From Streptococcus gordonii (GTDB taxonomy: Bacteria; Bacillota; Bacilli; Lactobacillales; Streptococcaceae), in assembly GCF_001553855.1 (NCBI RefSeq), contig NZ_LQWV01000012.1, forward strand, positions 514,152-578,151: a DNA stretch of 64,000 nt. The letters are read 5' to 3'. The translations under genes were made by a program, and so were the position numbers. Of this stretch, positions 43,938 through 53,239 are shown in pieces; position 1 is the first letter of the stretch; each line of letters begins with the position of its first letter. Below the pieces are notes generated by a model. It did no database searches. It was not told the DNA's origin and worked only from the letters and a program-made list of their open reading frames with translations.

Positions 43938-44426
43938 ATGAGGAGGTGCAGTCTTATCGCAACAATTGTAGAGTTAGTAACGGCAGTGATTGAGCCAGCT
44001 ATTACAGCGCCATTTGAATTGGTAGATGTAGAGTATGGCAAGATAGGTAGCGACTATGTCCTAAGTGTTTTTGTGGACAAGCCAGAAGGAATCACCGTCA
44101 ATGATACAGCTGATTTGACAGATATTATCAGTCCCTTGCTGGATACGATTAAGCCGGACCCCTTTCCTGAGCAGTACTTCCTTGAAGTGACTAGCCCTGG
44201 CTTGGAGCGACCACTTAAGACCAAAGAGCAGGTGGAAGCAGCAGTTGGTCAATATATTCATGTTGGTTTGTATAAATCCTTGGACAAACAAAAGGTCTTT
44301 GAAGGGACCTTGCTCCAGTTTAAAGAGGATGTTCTGACCTTAGAATATATGGACAAAACCCGTAAGAAAGAAATTGATATTCCCTATAGTCTTGTTTCCA
44401 AGGCAAGACTCGCTGTTAAGTTTTAG
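43938..44426 (+). CDS. rimP: Ribosome maturation factor RimP
   Basis: This protein assists 30S subunit maturation. The N-terminal domain ([21 protein letters not shown]) and the [13 protein letters not shown] motif with the C-terminal SH3-like domain (about 95-162) are clear. The start is odd. The only in-frame ATG (43938) lies directly before the strong AGGAGGTG (43941-43948), so that ribosome site cannot serve it. No ATG, GTG or TTG occurs in frame after it; an ATC at 43956 is at normal spacing and at the position where the conserved IATIVELV begins. Coordinates use the ATG; initiation at AUC (157 residues) is possible. Confidence 0.9.
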   Translation: MRRCSLIATIVELVTAVIEPAITAPFELVDVEYGKIGSDYVLSVFVDKPEGITVNDTADLTDIISPLLDTIKPDPFPEQYFLEVTSPGLERPLKTKEQVEAAVGQYIHVGLYKSLDKQKVFEGTLLQFKEDVLTLEYMDKTRKKEIDIPYSLVSKARLAVKF

Positions 44427-44443
44427 AAATAAAAGAAAGGATT

Positions 44444-44462
44444 GCTTTTGCCTAGCAAAAGC
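44444..44462 (+). other. Perfect hairpin between nusA Shine-Dalgarno and start
   Basis: GCTTTTGC CTA GCAAAAGC is an 8-bp stem with a three-base loop. AAAGGA ends three bases before it and the nusA ATG lies ten bases after it. Confidence 0.75.
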
Positions 44463-44471
44463 GAAGAAAAC

Positions 44472-45713
44472 ATGAGTAAAGAAATGCTAGATGCTTTCCG
44501 CATCTTAGAAGAAGACAAAGGTATCAAAAAAGAAGACATTATCGACGCAGTAAAAGAATCTCTTCGTTCTGCTTATCGTCGCCGTTATGGTCAAGCTGAT
44601 AGTGCTTTGATTGATTTTGATGAGAAAAAGGGTGACTTCCATGTTTATACAGTTCGTGAAGTTGTAGACGAAGTTTTTGACAGTCGTTTAGAAATCAGTT
44701 TGAAAGATGCGCTTGCTATTAGTTCTGCTTATGAGCTAGGAGATAAGATTAAATTTGAAGAAGCTCCTGTTGAGTTTGGTCGTGTTGCCGCTCAGTCTGC
44801 TAAACAGACTATTATGGAAAAAATGCGCAAGCAAACTCGTACTATCACTTATAACACTTATAAGGAACATGAAAATGAAATCATGTCAGGTACGGTAGAA
44901 CGCTTTGATAACCGTTTTATCTATGTAAACCTAGGTAGTATTGAAGCCCAACTTTCTAAACAAGATCAAATTCCTGGAGAAGTCTTTGCTTCACATGATC
45001 GGATCGAAGTATTTGTTTACAAGGTTGAAGACAACCCTCGTGGAGTGAATGTCTTTGTAAGCCGTAGCCATCCTGAAATGATTAAACGTCTGATGGAACA
45101 AGAAATCCCAGAAGTTTACGATGGAACTGTAGAAATCATGAGTGTGGCACGTGAAGCAGGTGACCGTACTAAGGTCGCTGTCCGCAGTCATAATCCAAAT
45201 GTTGATGCTATCGGTACTATCGTCGGTCGTGGCGGAGCTAATATCAAGAAAATCACTAGCAAGTTCCACCCAGCAAAATACGATGCTAAGAGCGACCGTA
45301 TGGTTCCTGTTGAAGAAAACATCGATGTCATCGAATGGGTAGCAGATCCAGCTGAATTCATCTACAATGCTATTGCACCAGCTGAAGTTGACCAAGTTAT
45401 CTTTAACGTAGAAGATAATAAACGTGCTTTAGTGGTCGTTCCAGATAATAAGTTGTCTTTGGCCATCGGCCGTCGCGGACAAAACGTTCGCTTGGCTGCT
45501 CACTTGACAGGCTATCGTATTGATATCAAATCAGCAAGTGAGTTTGAAGCGATGGAAGCAGCTAATGAATTGGGTGGCTTTGGAGAAGTGGCAGAGGAAG
45601 TTGTCTACGAAGATGATGCAAATCTGACCTATACGGACCAGGCAGTGGAAGAAATGGCGGCAGCAGCACTAGCAACAGACCTTGAAGAAAGCGAAGTTAC
45701 AGAGCTAGACTAA
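44472..45713 (+). CDS. nusA: Transcription termination/antitermination factor NusA
   Basis: This 413-residue protein binds RNA polymerase and modulates pausing and termination. An N-terminal polymerase-binding domain (1-about 125) is followed by an S1 domain (about 130-200; IMSGTVERFDNRFIYVNLG) and KH1/KH2 domains (GRGGANIKKI; AIGRRGQNVRLAAHLTG), then an acidic tail with Ala/Glu repeats. It lacks the C-terminal AR repeats of proteobacterial NusA, as usual in Firmicutes. ATG 44472 is the family start; the sequence upstream carries a hairpin between ribosome site and start. Confidence 0.96.
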   Translation: MSKEMLDAFRILEEDKGIKKEDIIDAVKESLRSAYRRRYGQADSALIDFDEKKGDFHVYTVREVVDEVFDSRLEISLKDALAISSAYELGDKIKFEEAPVEFGRVAAQSAKQTIMEKMRKQTRTITYNTYKEHENEIMSGTVERFDNRFIYVNLGSIEAQLSKQDQIPGEVFASHDRIEVFVYKVEDNPRGVNVFVSRSHPEMIKRLMEQEIPEVYDGTVEIMSVAREAGDRTKVAVRSHNPNVDAIGTIVGRGGANIKKITSKFHPAKYDAKSDRMVPVEENIDVIEWVADPAEFIYNAIAPAEVDQVIFNVEDNKRALVVVPDNKLSLAIGRRGQNVRLAAHLTGYRIDIKSASEFEAMEAANELGGFGEVAEEVVYEDDANLTYTDQAVEEMAAAALATDLEESEVTELD

Positions 45714-45723
45714 GGGGGCAAGC

Positions 45724-46020
45724 ATGGCAAAAACACGAAAAATCCCTTTAAGAAAATCAGTTGTTTCAAACCAAGTGATTGACAAACGTGATTTACTGCG
45801 AATTGTTAAAAACAAGGAAGGTCAAGTATTTATTGACCCAACCGGTAAGGCAAATGGCCGCGGCGCTTATATCAAACTGGATAACGAAGAAGCGCTTCAA
45901 GCTAAAAAGAAACAAGTCTTTAATCGCAGTTTTAATATGGAAGTGGACGAAGCTTTCTATGATGAATTGATTGCTTATGTTGATCACAAAGTGAAAAGAA
46001 GAGAGTTAGGTCTTGAATAA
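45724..46020 (+). CDS. ylxR: YlxR family RNA-binding protein (RnpM)
   Basis: This 98-residue protein has the YlxR fold, with PLRKSVVSNQVIDKRDLLRIV and NGRGAYIKL (nucleic-acid-binding loop). In Bacillus the protein binds and modulates RNase P RNA. It keeps the usual place between nusA and the L7Ae-type gene. The ribosome site is GGGGGC, and it overlaps the next gene by eight bases. Confidence 0.93.
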   Translation: MAKTRKIPLRKSVVSNQVIDKRDLLRIVKNKEGQVFIDPTGKANGRGAYIKLDNEEALQAKKKQVFNRSFNMEVDEAFYDELIAYVDHKVKRRELGLE

Positions 46021-46312
46021 ACAACAAGTCGCAAATCTACTAGGTCTGGCTCAAAGAGCAGGTCGCATTATCTCTGGTGAAGAATTAGTCGTTAAGGCCA
46101 TTCAAGAAGGAAAGGCCAAACTGGTTTTTCTAGCCTATGATGCCGCTCCAAATTTGAGTAAAAAAATTAATGATAAAAGCCACTATTACCAAGTAGATGT
46201 ATCAACCGTGTTTTCAACACTGGAATTGAGCTCTGCGATTGGTAAAGCAAGAAAAGTGCTTGCCATCACAGATGCTGGTTTTACAAAGAAAATGAGGTCT
46301 ATTATGCAATAG
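46013..46312 (+). CDS. ylxQ: YlxQ, L7Ae family ribosomal-type protein
   Basis: This 99-residue protein is related to L7Ae/L30e K-turn RNA binders ([22 protein letters not shown], then [17 protein letters not shown]). The start is a TTG at 46013 inside the ylxR end, with AGAGTTAGG upstream. It probably binds structured RNA; the exact target is not known. Confidence 0.92.
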   Translation: MNKQQVANLLGLAQRAGRIISGEELVVKAIQEGKAKLVFLAYDAAPNLSKKINDKSHYYQVDVSTVFSTLELSSAIGKARKVLAITDAGFTKKMRSIMQ

Positions 46313-46329
46313 AACAGGAGGACAAGGAT

Positions 46330-49191
46330 TTGTCTAAAAAAAGATTATACGAAATCGCAAAAGAACTGGGAAAAGAAAGTAAGGAAATTGTTCAGCGGGC
46401 AAAAGAGCTAGGCTTGGATGTTAAAAGTCATTCATCAAGTGTTGAAGCTGCTGCTGCGGATAAGATTGTAGCCAGTTTTGCTTCTGCAAAAAAAGCAGTG
46501 GTTGCTGCCTCTGAGTCTAAAGCAAAACCAAGTACTGAACCAATAAAAACAGAGGCGACACCGACCAAGTCTGCAAATGATAAGACTGAACAGGCAACAA
46601 ACAAGCCGTCACCTAGCCCAGCATCATCTCCTAAGCCTGTGGAAGAAGCTAGTGCAAAAGCCCCAGCTAGTAAGCAAGAACAAGCACAAGGAACTACTGC
46701 TCCAAAAGTTACACGTCCACAAAGTCGTAACTTTAAAGCGGAAAGAGAGGCACGGGCGAAAGAGCAGGCAGAGCGTCGTAAACAACAGGGTCAACAAAGA
46801 CCGCAAGGAAACCGCAATGATCGCAACGATCGCCGAAATAACCAAAACGATCGCAATGACCGTAATAGTCAAAATCGCAATGATCGCCGTAATCGTCAAG
46901 AGCAAGGCAATCAACATCGCAATCAAGGTCAATCACAATACAATCAACAACGCCAGTCCTTTAACCAGGGGCCTAAGATTGACTTTAAAGCGCGGGCAGC
47001 AGCCTTGAAAGCTGAGCAAAATGCTGAGTATGCTCGTTCTAGTGAAGAGCGCTTCAAACAGGCTAAGGCTAACAAGGAAGCTTTGCGGGAGCAGAATAAG
47101 CGTAAAGAACAAGCTAAATTGGAAGATTTATTTGTAGAAGTAGAATCTCCAAAACCTACAGCGCAAGCACCAGCAACACCGGCTCCAACAACTCAAGAGC
47201 CTGCTGTAGATACGCGTCGGAAGAAACAAGCACGACCAGATAAGGAACGTGATAACTTTGATCACGAAGAAGATGGTCCAAGAAAACAACAAAAGAATCG
47301 AAGCAGTCAAAATCAAGTGAGAAATCAAAAGAATAGTAATTGGAATAACAATAAGAAAACGAAAAAAGGCAAAAACAATCGGAATAATAATGCGACTCCA
47401 AAACCTGTTACAGAGCGTAAATTCCATGAATTGCCAACAGAATTTGAATATACAGATGGCATGACCGTGGCAGAAATTGCAAAACGGATCAAACGTGAAC
47501 CAGCAGAAATCGTTAAGAAGCTCTTTATGATGGGCGTTATGGCAACGCAAAACCAATCTCTTGACGGTGATACAATTGAACTCCTTATGGTAGACTATGG
47601 TATCGAAGCTAAGAAGAAGGTCGAAGTTGACACTGCTGATATTGAACGTTTCTTTGTCGAAGAAGGCTACATCAATGAAGATGCTTTAGAAGAACGTCCA
47701 CCAGTTGTGACTATCATGGGTCACGTTGACCATGGTAAAACAACGCTCTTGGATACCCTTCGTAATTCACGCGTTGCGACAGGTGAAGCGGGAGGAATTA
47801 CTCAGCATATCGGTGCCTACCAAATCGTCGAAGGTGGCAAGAAGATTACCTTCCTAGATACGCCAGGACACGCGGCCTTCACATCTATGCGGGCTCGTGG
47901 TGCGTCTGTTACAGATATCACTATCCTGGTCGTTGCAGCTGACGATGGCGTTATGCCTCAGACTATTGAAGCGATCAACCACTCAAAAGCAGCTAACGTT
48001 CCAATCATTGTTGCTATCAACAAGATTGATAAGCCTGGTGCCAATCCTGAACGTGTTATCGGTGAATTGGCAGAGCATGGTGTTATGTCAACAGCTTGGG
48101 GAGGAGACTCTGAGTTTGTAGAAATCTCAGCTAAGTTCAACCAAAACATCGATGAATTATTGGAAACAGTCCTACTTGTAGCAGAGATCCAAGAACTTAA
48201 GGCTGACCCAACAGTCCGTGCAATCGGTACCGTTATCGAAGCACGTTTGGATAAAGGAAAAGGTGCTGTTGCGACCTTGCTTGTCCAACAAGGTACCTTG
48301 AATGTTCAAGATCCTATCGTTGTTGGTAATACCTTTGGTCGTGTCCGTGCGATGACCAATGATTTGGGTCGTCGTGTCAAAGTGGCTGGTCCATCTACAC
48401 CAGTTTCTATCACAGGTCTGAACGAAACACCAATGGCTGGTGATCATTTCGCTGTTTATGAAGATGAAAAAGCTGCGCGTGCAGCCGGTGAAGAACGTGC
48501 TAAACGGGCTTTGCTGAAGCAACGTCAAGCCACTCACCGTGTCAGTCTTGAAAATCTCTTTGATACCCTTAAAGCGGGTGAAGTGAAGTCTGTTAATGTC
48601 ATCATCAAAGCCGATGTGCAAGGTTCTGTTGAAGCCTTGGCTGCTTCCCTACAAAAGATTGAAGTAGAGGGTGTGAAGGTAACTATCGTCCACTCAGCGG
48701 TTGGTGCTATCAATGAATCAGACGTAACCTTGGCTGAAGCTTCAAATGCCGTTATTATCGGTTTCAATGTCCGTCCTACACCACAAGCTCGTCAGCAAGC
48801 TGAGTCTGACAGCGTTGAAATTCGTCTCCACAGCATCATCTACAAGGTTATCGAAGAAGTGGAAGACGCCATGAAGGGAATGCTGGACCCAGAATACCAA
48901 GAAAAAATTATCGGTGAAGCCCTTATCCGTGAAACCTTCAAGGTTTCTAAAGTTGGTACCATCGGTGGATTTATGGTTATCAGCGGTAAAGTTACCCGTG
49001 ACTCTAAGGTCCGTGTGATTCGTGACGGCGTCGTGATCTATGACGGCCAACTGGCTAGTTTGAAGCACTTCAAAGACGATGTCAAAGAAGTTACAAACGG
49101 CCGTGAAGGTGGTCTCATGATTGAAGGCTATAATGATATTCAAGTAGATGATACAATTGAAGCCTACATCATGGAAGAAATTAAAAAATAA
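46330..49191 (+). CDS. infB: Translation initiation factor IF-2
   Basis: This 953-residue GTPase delivers initiator tRNA to the 30S subunit. The start is a TTG preceded by AGGAGGAC. An IF2-N domain (1-55) and a long charged, low-complexity linker (about 60-360, with many Asn-Arg-Asp repeats at about 160-200) precede a second IF2-N domain. The G domain has GHVDHGKT at 464-471, DTPGHAAF and NKIDKPGA, and domains II-IV complete the protein. The linker length varies between strains in this genus, and the DNA there is repetitive (cgatcgcaatgacc-type units, 46810-46900). Confidence 0.97.
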   Translation: MSKKRLYEIAKELGKESKEIVQRAKELGLDVKSHSSSVEAAAADKIVASFASAKKAVVAASESKAKPSTEPIKTEATPTKSANDKTEQATNKPSPSPASSPKPVEEASAKAPASKQEQAQGTTAPKVTRPQSRNFKAEREARAKEQAERRKQQGQQRPQGNRNDRNDRRNNQNDRNDRNSQNRNDRRNRQEQGNQHRNQGQSQYNQQRQSFNQGPKIDFKARAAALKAEQNAEYARSSEERFKQAKANKEALREQNKRKEQAKLEDLFVEVESPKPTAQAPATPAPTTQEPAVDTRRKKQARPDKERDNFDHEEDGPRKQQKNRSSQNQVRNQKNSNWNNNKKTKKGKNNRNNNATPKPVTERKFHELPTEFEYTDGMTVAEIAKRIKREPAEIVKKLFMMGVMATQNQSLDGDTIELLMVDYGIEAKKKVEVDTADIERFFVEEGYINEDALEERPPVVTIMGHVDHGKTTLLDTLRNSRVATGEAGGITQHIGAYQIVEGGKKITFLDTPGHAAFTSMRARGASVTDITILVVAADDGVMPQTIEAINHSKAANVPIIVAINKIDKPGANPERVIGELAEHGVMSTAWGGDSEFVEISAKFNQNIDELLETVLLVAEIQELKADPTVRAIGTVIEARLDKGKGAVATLLVQQGTLNVQDPIVVGNTFGRVRAMTNDLGRRVKVAGPSTPVSITGLNETPMAGDHFAVYEDEKAARAAGEERAKRALLKQRQATHRVSLENLFDTLKAGEVKSVNVIIKADVQGSVEALAASLQKIEVEGVKVTIVHSAVGAINESDVTLAEASNAVIIGFNVRPTPQARQQAESDSVEIRLHSIIYKVIEEVEDAMKGMLDPEYQEKIIGEALIRETFKVSKVGTIGGFMVISGKVTRDSKVRVIRDGVVIYDGQLASLKHFKDDVKEVTNGREGGLMIEGYNDIQVDDTIEAYIMEEIKK

Positions 49192-49320
49192 AAGCTAAAT
49201 CCTGAAGTTTTTAAGTCCGTATTCATGAGATCAATGTTGATAGGGGTGATAGATTCTACTGAAATCCTAGATCAAGTCATTTCTCAAAATGAGACGGTTA
49301 GCTTCTATAACCAAATAAAA

Positions 49321-49345
49321 ATAAGCTAGGCTGAGCCTAGCTTAT
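49321..49345 (+). other. Perfect hairpin before rbfA
   Basis: ATAAGCTAGGC TGA GCCTAGCTTAT has an 11-bp perfect stem and a three-base loop but no T-run, 31 bp before the rbfA start. It may be a processing or stability element between infB and rbfA. Confidence 0.6.
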
Positions 49346-49376
49346 CTTACAGAGAAAGAAATAGAAAGGAAATCCA

Positions 49377-49724
49377 ATGGCAAATCATTTCCGTGTGGAC
49401 CGGGTTGGAATGGAAATCAAGCGCGAAGTCAATGAGATTTTGCAAAAGAAAGTCCGCGATCCGCGTGTCCAAGGTGTGACCATCACTGATGTGCAAATGC
49501 TGGGTGATTTATCAATGGCCAAGGTCTACTATACTATTATGAGTGATCTAGCATCAGATAATCAAAAAGCACAGTTGGGACTTGAAAAAGCAACTGGAAC
49601 CATCAAACGTGAGTTGGGCCACAATTTAAAAATGTATAAAATCCCAGACTTGACCTTTGTAAAAGATCAGTCAATTGAATATGGTAACAAGATTGACCAA
49701 ATGTTGCGGGATTTGGATAAATAA
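49377..49724 (+). CDS. rbfA: Ribosome-binding factor A
   Basis: This 115-residue KH-type protein matures the 16S rRNA 5' end and helps in cold growth. [21 protein letters not shown] and [19 protein letters not shown] are diagnostic. The ribosome site is AAAGGAAA. It is separated from infB by 185 bp with a hairpin and no obvious promoter, so probably still part of the operon. Confidence 0.95.
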   Translation: MANHFRVDRVGMEIKREVNEILQKKVRDPRVQGVTITDVQMLGDLSMAKVYYTIMSDLASDNQKAQLGLEKATGTIKRELGHNLKMYKIPDLTFVKDQSIEYGNKIDQMLRDLDK

Positions 49725-49728
49725 TAGG

Positions 49729-49756
49729 GAAAAGACCTTCTGTGGTCTTTTTTTCT
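49729..49756 (+). terminator. Terminator of the rimP-rbfA operon
   Basis: AAAGACC pairs with GGTCTTT around TTCTGT, followed by TTTTT. Confidence 0.88.
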
Positions 49757-49799
49757 TGTACAAAATAGTATAGTTTTTTCATTTTTTTTAAAAAAGGTC

Positions 49800-49828
49800 T
49801 TGTGACTTTGACGATTATTCTATAAAAT
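49800..49828 (+). promoter_or_regulatory. Promoter of the Na/Pi symporter gene
   Basis: TTGTGA, 17-bp spacer, TAAAAT. Confidence 0.6.
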
Positions 49829-49868
49829 ATAAAAGGAATACTTCGAAAGAGGTTTTAGGAGGCAAAGA

Positions 49869-51500
49869 ATGTCCATTAATTGGCAAGATATTATTTTTAA
49901 CTTTTTAGGTGGTTTGGGACTATTTCTTTATAGTATCAAGATGATGGGGGATGGTCTACAACAAGCTGCTGGTGATCGCCTGCGTTATTTTATCGATAAA
50001 TATACCAGCAATCCTATCTTAGGTATCCTGGTTGGAATTGGGATGACAGCACTTATCCAATCCAGCTCAGGTGTGACAGTTATCACTGTCGGTATGGTAA
50101 GTGCGGGGCTTCTGACCTTGCGCCAGGCCATCGGGATTGTCATGGGGGCCAATATCGGAACAACAGTGACTTCCTTCATCATTGGTTTTAAGCTGGGGGA
50201 ATATGCCCTTCCAATTCTCTTTGTCGGGGCTGTTTGTATATTCTTTACTAAAAACCGTGCTATAAACAATATCGGTCGGATCCTCTTCGGGGTCGGAGGA
50301 ATATTCTTTGCACTGAATCTGATGAGCGGAGCGATGGAACCTCTTAAGGATTTACAGGTCTTCAAAGATTATATGATTCAGCTCAGCAAAAATCCAGTCT
50401 TGGGAGTCTTTGTCGGAACAGGATTGACTTTGCTGATTCAGGCTTCATCTGCTACGATTGGTATCTTGCAAAATCTATATGCTAGTGATTTGATTAGTCT
50501 TCAAGGAGCCCTACCGGTGCTTTTTGGGGATAATATCGGGACGACCATAACAGCTATTATTGCTTCCTTGGGTGCTAATATTGCTGCCAAACGTGTTGCA
50601 GCATCTCATGTGCTTTTTAACGTTTTTGGGACCTTGGTCTGTCTACTCTTTCTTGGGGCCTTTACCAATATGGTTCAGTGGTTCCAATCGACCTTGCATC
50701 TATCGCCTGAGATGACGATTGCTTTCTCTCATGGTGCCTTCAACATTACCAATACCATTCTTCAATTCCCACTGATTGGTTTTCTTGCTTATATAGTGAC
50801 CAAACTAATCCCTGGTGAAGATGAGGTTGTTAAGTACGAACCTCTGTATCTGGATAAGATCTTGATCAAGCAAGCACCGTCACTAGCCTTAGGAAATGCG
50901 AAGAAAGAATTACTTCATTTGGGAAGCTACGCTGTTAAATCTTTTGAACTGTCCTATGATTATTTGATCAACCATACTGAAAAATCTGCAGACAAGGGTC
51001 ATAAGACAGAAGGAGCCATCAATGCTATTGACGAAGAATTAACGCGTTATCTCATTGATCTTTCTGGAGAACAGCTGAATCAAAAGGAAAGTGAAGTCTT
51101 AACCAATATCTTAGACTCTTCTCGAGATTTGGAGAGAATTGGGGACCACGGTGAAGCCTTGCTCCAACTGACAGACTACCTGATCAAGAAAAAGGTTATC
51201 TTTTCAGAAGCTGCCTTGGAAGAATTAGAAACGATTTACCAAATGACCTTGAATTTTGTCAAGGATGCCTTGCAATCGGTCGAAGATAATAATATTGAAC
51301 TGGCTGACAGTCTAGAAGAGAAGCATACAAAAATTGACCAGCTGGAGCGTAAGCTTAGGAAGACCCACATTTCTCGTCTCAACCGCGGAGAATGTACACC
51401 ACAAGCTGGGGTCAACTTTATTGATATCATTTCTCACTATACAAGGGTTGCGGACCATGCTATGAATTTGGTTGAAAAGGTCCAAGCAGAACAAATTTAG
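49869..51500 (+). CDS. Na+/phosphate symporter with C-terminal PhoU domain
   Basis: The protein has 543 residues. The N-terminal half carries two inverted NptA repeats with QSSS-type motifs (LIQSSSGVTVITVGMV, about 66-81, and LLIQASSATIGIL, about 188-200) and eight or so membrane helices. The cytoplasmic PhoU-like helical domain covers about 340-540. It imports phosphate with sodium; the PhoU part probably gates uptake. It has its own promoter and terminator. Confidence 0.92.
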   Translation: MSINWQDIIFNFLGGLGLFLYSIKMMGDGLQQAAGDRLRYFIDKYTSNPILGILVGIGMTALIQSSSGVTVITVGMVSAGLLTLRQAIGIVMGANIGTTVTSFIIGFKLGEYALPILFVGAVCIFFTKNRAINNIGRILFGVGGIFFALNLMSGAMEPLKDLQVFKDYMIQLSKNPVLGVFVGTGLTLLIQASSATIGILQNLYASDLISLQGALPVLFGDNIGTTITAIIASLGANIAAKRVAASHVLFNVFGTLVCLLFLGAFTNMVQWFQSTLHLSPEMTIAFSHGAFNITNTILQFPLIGFLAYIVTKLIPGEDEVVKYEPLYLDKILIKQAPSLALGNAKKELLHLGSYAVKSFELSYDYLINHTEKSADKGHKTEGAINAIDEELTRYLIDLSGEQLNQKESEVLTNILDSSRDLERIGDHGEALLQLTDYLIKKKVIFSEAALEELETIYQMTLNFVKDALQSVEDNNIELADSLEEKHTKIDQLERKLRKTHISRLNRGECTPQAGVNFIDIISHYTRVADHAMNLVEKVQAEQI

Positions 51501-51524
51501 ACAGGAAAAGCTTCCTGTCTTTTT
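51499..51524 (+). terminator. Terminator of the Na/Pi symporter gene
   Basis: GACAGGAA pairs with TTCCTGTC around AAGC, followed by TTTTT; it overlaps the stop codon. Confidence 0.9.
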
Positions 51525-51543
51525 AATATAATAATTTTTTGTA

Positions 51544-51562
51544 AAATAGGTCTATACCATTT
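51544..51562 (+). promoter_or_regulatory. dre-like operator (NagR/DasR type)
   Basis: AAATAGGTCTATACCATTT is an inverted repeat that matches 10 of 12 bases of the GntR-family dre consensus TGGTCTAGACCA. It overlaps the -35 of the nagA promoter, so binding would repress nagA. Confidence 0.72.
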
Positions 51563-51588
51563 ACAAATAAATGGGAAAGGTTTATAAT
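51560..51588 (+). promoter_or_regulatory. Promoter of nagA
   Basis: TTTACA, 17-bp spacer, TATAAT. Confidence 0.8.
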
Positions 51589-51661
51589 ATAGATGACATA
51601 ATCAATGAGTACCAAATAGGGAGAAATTTAGTCTATTTGGACAAAATCTGGAGGTTATATT

Positions 51662-52813
51662 ATGCCTAAATATATTAAAGCTGATCAGTTTTTCTATCCT
51701 CAAGGGATCCGTCAAGGTGGTTATTTAGAAATCAAAGATGGCAAATTTGGAAAGTTGGTCAAAGAAGTTCCTGCTGATGCTGAAGTGATTGATTACACTG
51801 GTTATTCTATTGCACCTGGTCTAGTAGATACCCACATTCATGGCTTTGGCGGAGTGGATGTCATGGACAATAACATCGAGGGCACCCTACATACCATGAG
51901 TGATGGTCTTTTGACAACAGGGGTTACGAGCTTTTTACCAACTACTTTGACTTCGTCTTATGAGCTTTTACTGGCTGTGACAGAAAATATCGGTGCCCGC
52001 TACAAAGAGGCTACTGGTGCCAAGATTCGTGGTCTATATTTTGAAGGACCTTATTTCACAGAGAAATACAAGGGAGCGCAAAATCCTTCCTACATGAAAG
52101 ATCCTCGTATGGATGAATTTCGTGCTTGGCAAAAGGCCTCAAATGGCTTGCTGAATAAGATTGCCCTTGCGCCTGAACGGAATGGTGTCGAAGAATTTGT
52201 TCGCACGATTACTGACGAAGGTGTGACAGTAGCACTTGGCCACTCAGATGCAACCTTTGATCAAGCTAAGGCAGCAGTGGAAGCTGGTGCTAGCGTATGG
52301 GTACATGCCTATAACGGTATGCGTGGCTTGACACACCGGGAGCTAGGTATGGTTGGTGCCATGTATGAGCTTCCTCATACCTACGCAGAATTAATCTGTG
52401 ATGGCCACCATGTGGATCCTAAGGCTTGCGATATTCTGATCAAGCAAAAAGGCCATGAAAATATCGCTCTGATAACAGACTGTATGACAGCAGGCGGTCT
52501 GGAAGACGGTGATTATATGCTGGGTGAATTTCCAGTCGTTGTGGCCGATGGGACTGCCCGCCTTAAATCAACAGGCAACTTAGCTGGTTCAATCTTGAAA
52601 TTAAAAGATGGCTTGAAGAATGTTGTTAAATGGGGCATTGCCAATCCTCACCAAGCCGTCATGATGGCTAGCCTGATTCCGGCTAAGTCTGTTCATATTG
52701 ATGATGTTTGCGGTCAGATCAAAGAAGGTTATGATGCGGACTTTATCGTTTTAAATGATGATTTGGACTTGATTGCCACATACTTGGATGGTGAGAAAAG
52801 GTTTGAAGCCTAA
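51662..52813 (+). CDS. nagA: N-acetylglucosamine-6-phosphate deacetylase
   Basis: This 383-residue amidohydrolase removes acetate from GlcNAc-6-P, feeding amino sugars to NagB and glycolysis or to cell wall synthesis. Metal and catalytic residues are visible in VDTHIHGFGGVD, the Glu in YFEGPY, LGHSDATFDQA, DGHHVD and ITDCMTAGG (catalytic Asp). The ribosome site is TGGAGG. A dre-like operator overlaps the promoter, in line with GntR-type NagR control by amino sugars. Confidence 0.96.
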   Translation: MPKYIKADQFFYPQGIRQGGYLEIKDGKFGKLVKEVPADAEVIDYTGYSIAPGLVDTHIHGFGGVDVMDNNIEGTLHTMSDGLLTTGVTSFLPTTLTSSYELLLAVTENIGARYKEATGAKIRGLYFEGPYFTEKYKGAQNPSYMKDPRMDEFRAWQKASNGLLNKIALAPERNGVEEFVRTITDEGVTVALGHSDATFDQAKAAVEAGASVWVHAYNGMRGLTHRELGMVGAMYELPHTYAELICDGHHVDPKACDILIKQKGHENIALITDCMTAGGLEDGDYMLGEFPVVVADGTARLKSTGNLAGSILKLKDGLKNVVKWGIANPHQAVMMASLIPAKSVHIDDVCGQIKEGYDADFIVLNDDLDLIATYLDGEKRFEA

Positions 52814-52844
52814 TATACAAAAGAAAAGTCTCCTAAATATTTAA

Positions 52845-52877
52845 AGAAAGAACAGGTGAGCCTGTTCTTTCTGCTTT
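52845..52877 (+). terminator. Terminator of nagA
   Basis: AGAAAGAACAGG pairs perfectly with CCTGTTCTTTCT around TGAG, followed by GCTTTT. Confidence 0.85.
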
Positions 52878-52924
52878 TAAAAACTAAGAAAATAAATTTG
52901 AATCAATAAGAAATGATGTATTCA

Positions 52925-52933
52925 TGATATAAT
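52925..52933 (+). promoter_or_regulatory. Extended -10 promoter of the 65-aa membrane protein gene
   Basis: TGATATAAT, 29 bp before the start codon. Confidence 0.6.
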
Positions 52934-52962
52934 GATATCAACGAAATAAACAGGAGTGAAAC

Positions 52963-53160
52963 ATGAAAAAGATTGATTATAAATTTACTCTCATGGGTGT
53001 GGTCTTTCTTCTTTTTGGCTTAGCGATGAGTCGTATTTTGATGATTGTCGCTGGAGCCGCCTTTATCATCTATAGTTTTATCAGCAAGGGCATGGCTCCG
53101 ACCAAGAAAAATATCTTCAAACCAGGGCCTATAGTCCCTAAGAAGAAAAAGAAGGACTAG
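52963..53160 (+). CDS. Small two-helix membrane protein
   Basis: This 65-residue protein has two hydrophobic helices (about 8-22 and 25-42) joined by a tight turn, and a very basic C-terminal tail (KNIFKPGPIVPKKKKKD). AGGAG lies seven bases before the ATG and a promoter precedes it, so it is probably expressed. I recognise no family. Confidence 0.7.
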   Translation: MKKIDYKFTLMGVVFLLFGLAMSRILMIVAGAAFIIYSFISKGMAPTKKNIFKPGPIVPKKKKKD

Positions 53161-53165
53161 GTTGG

Positions 53166-53229
53166 ATAATAGACGACTATTTCTCAACAGAGCTGTTTAG
53201 CTCTTTGAGGCTCACATAAATAATAGACG
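53166..53229. repeat. Hairpin flanked by 10-bp direct repeats
   Basis: ATAATAGACG occurs at 53166-53175 and 53220-53229. Between them CTCAA-c-AGAGCT pairs with AGCTCT-TTGAG around GTTT (53183-53209). No T-run follows. The second copy runs into the ribosome site of the next gene. It may be a small mobile remnant or an mRNA processing hairpin. Confidence 0.4.
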
Positions 53230-53239
53230 GAGGATACCT

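Noticed and set aside
46810..46900. Short repeats that could look like a CRISPR array
   Set aside because: Units are codon-length, in frame and lack spacer-repeat periodicity; no cas genes are near.
46577..47008. 143-residue frame and antisense Ile-rich frames within infB
   Set aside because: They arise from the repetitive low-complexity linker of IF-2.
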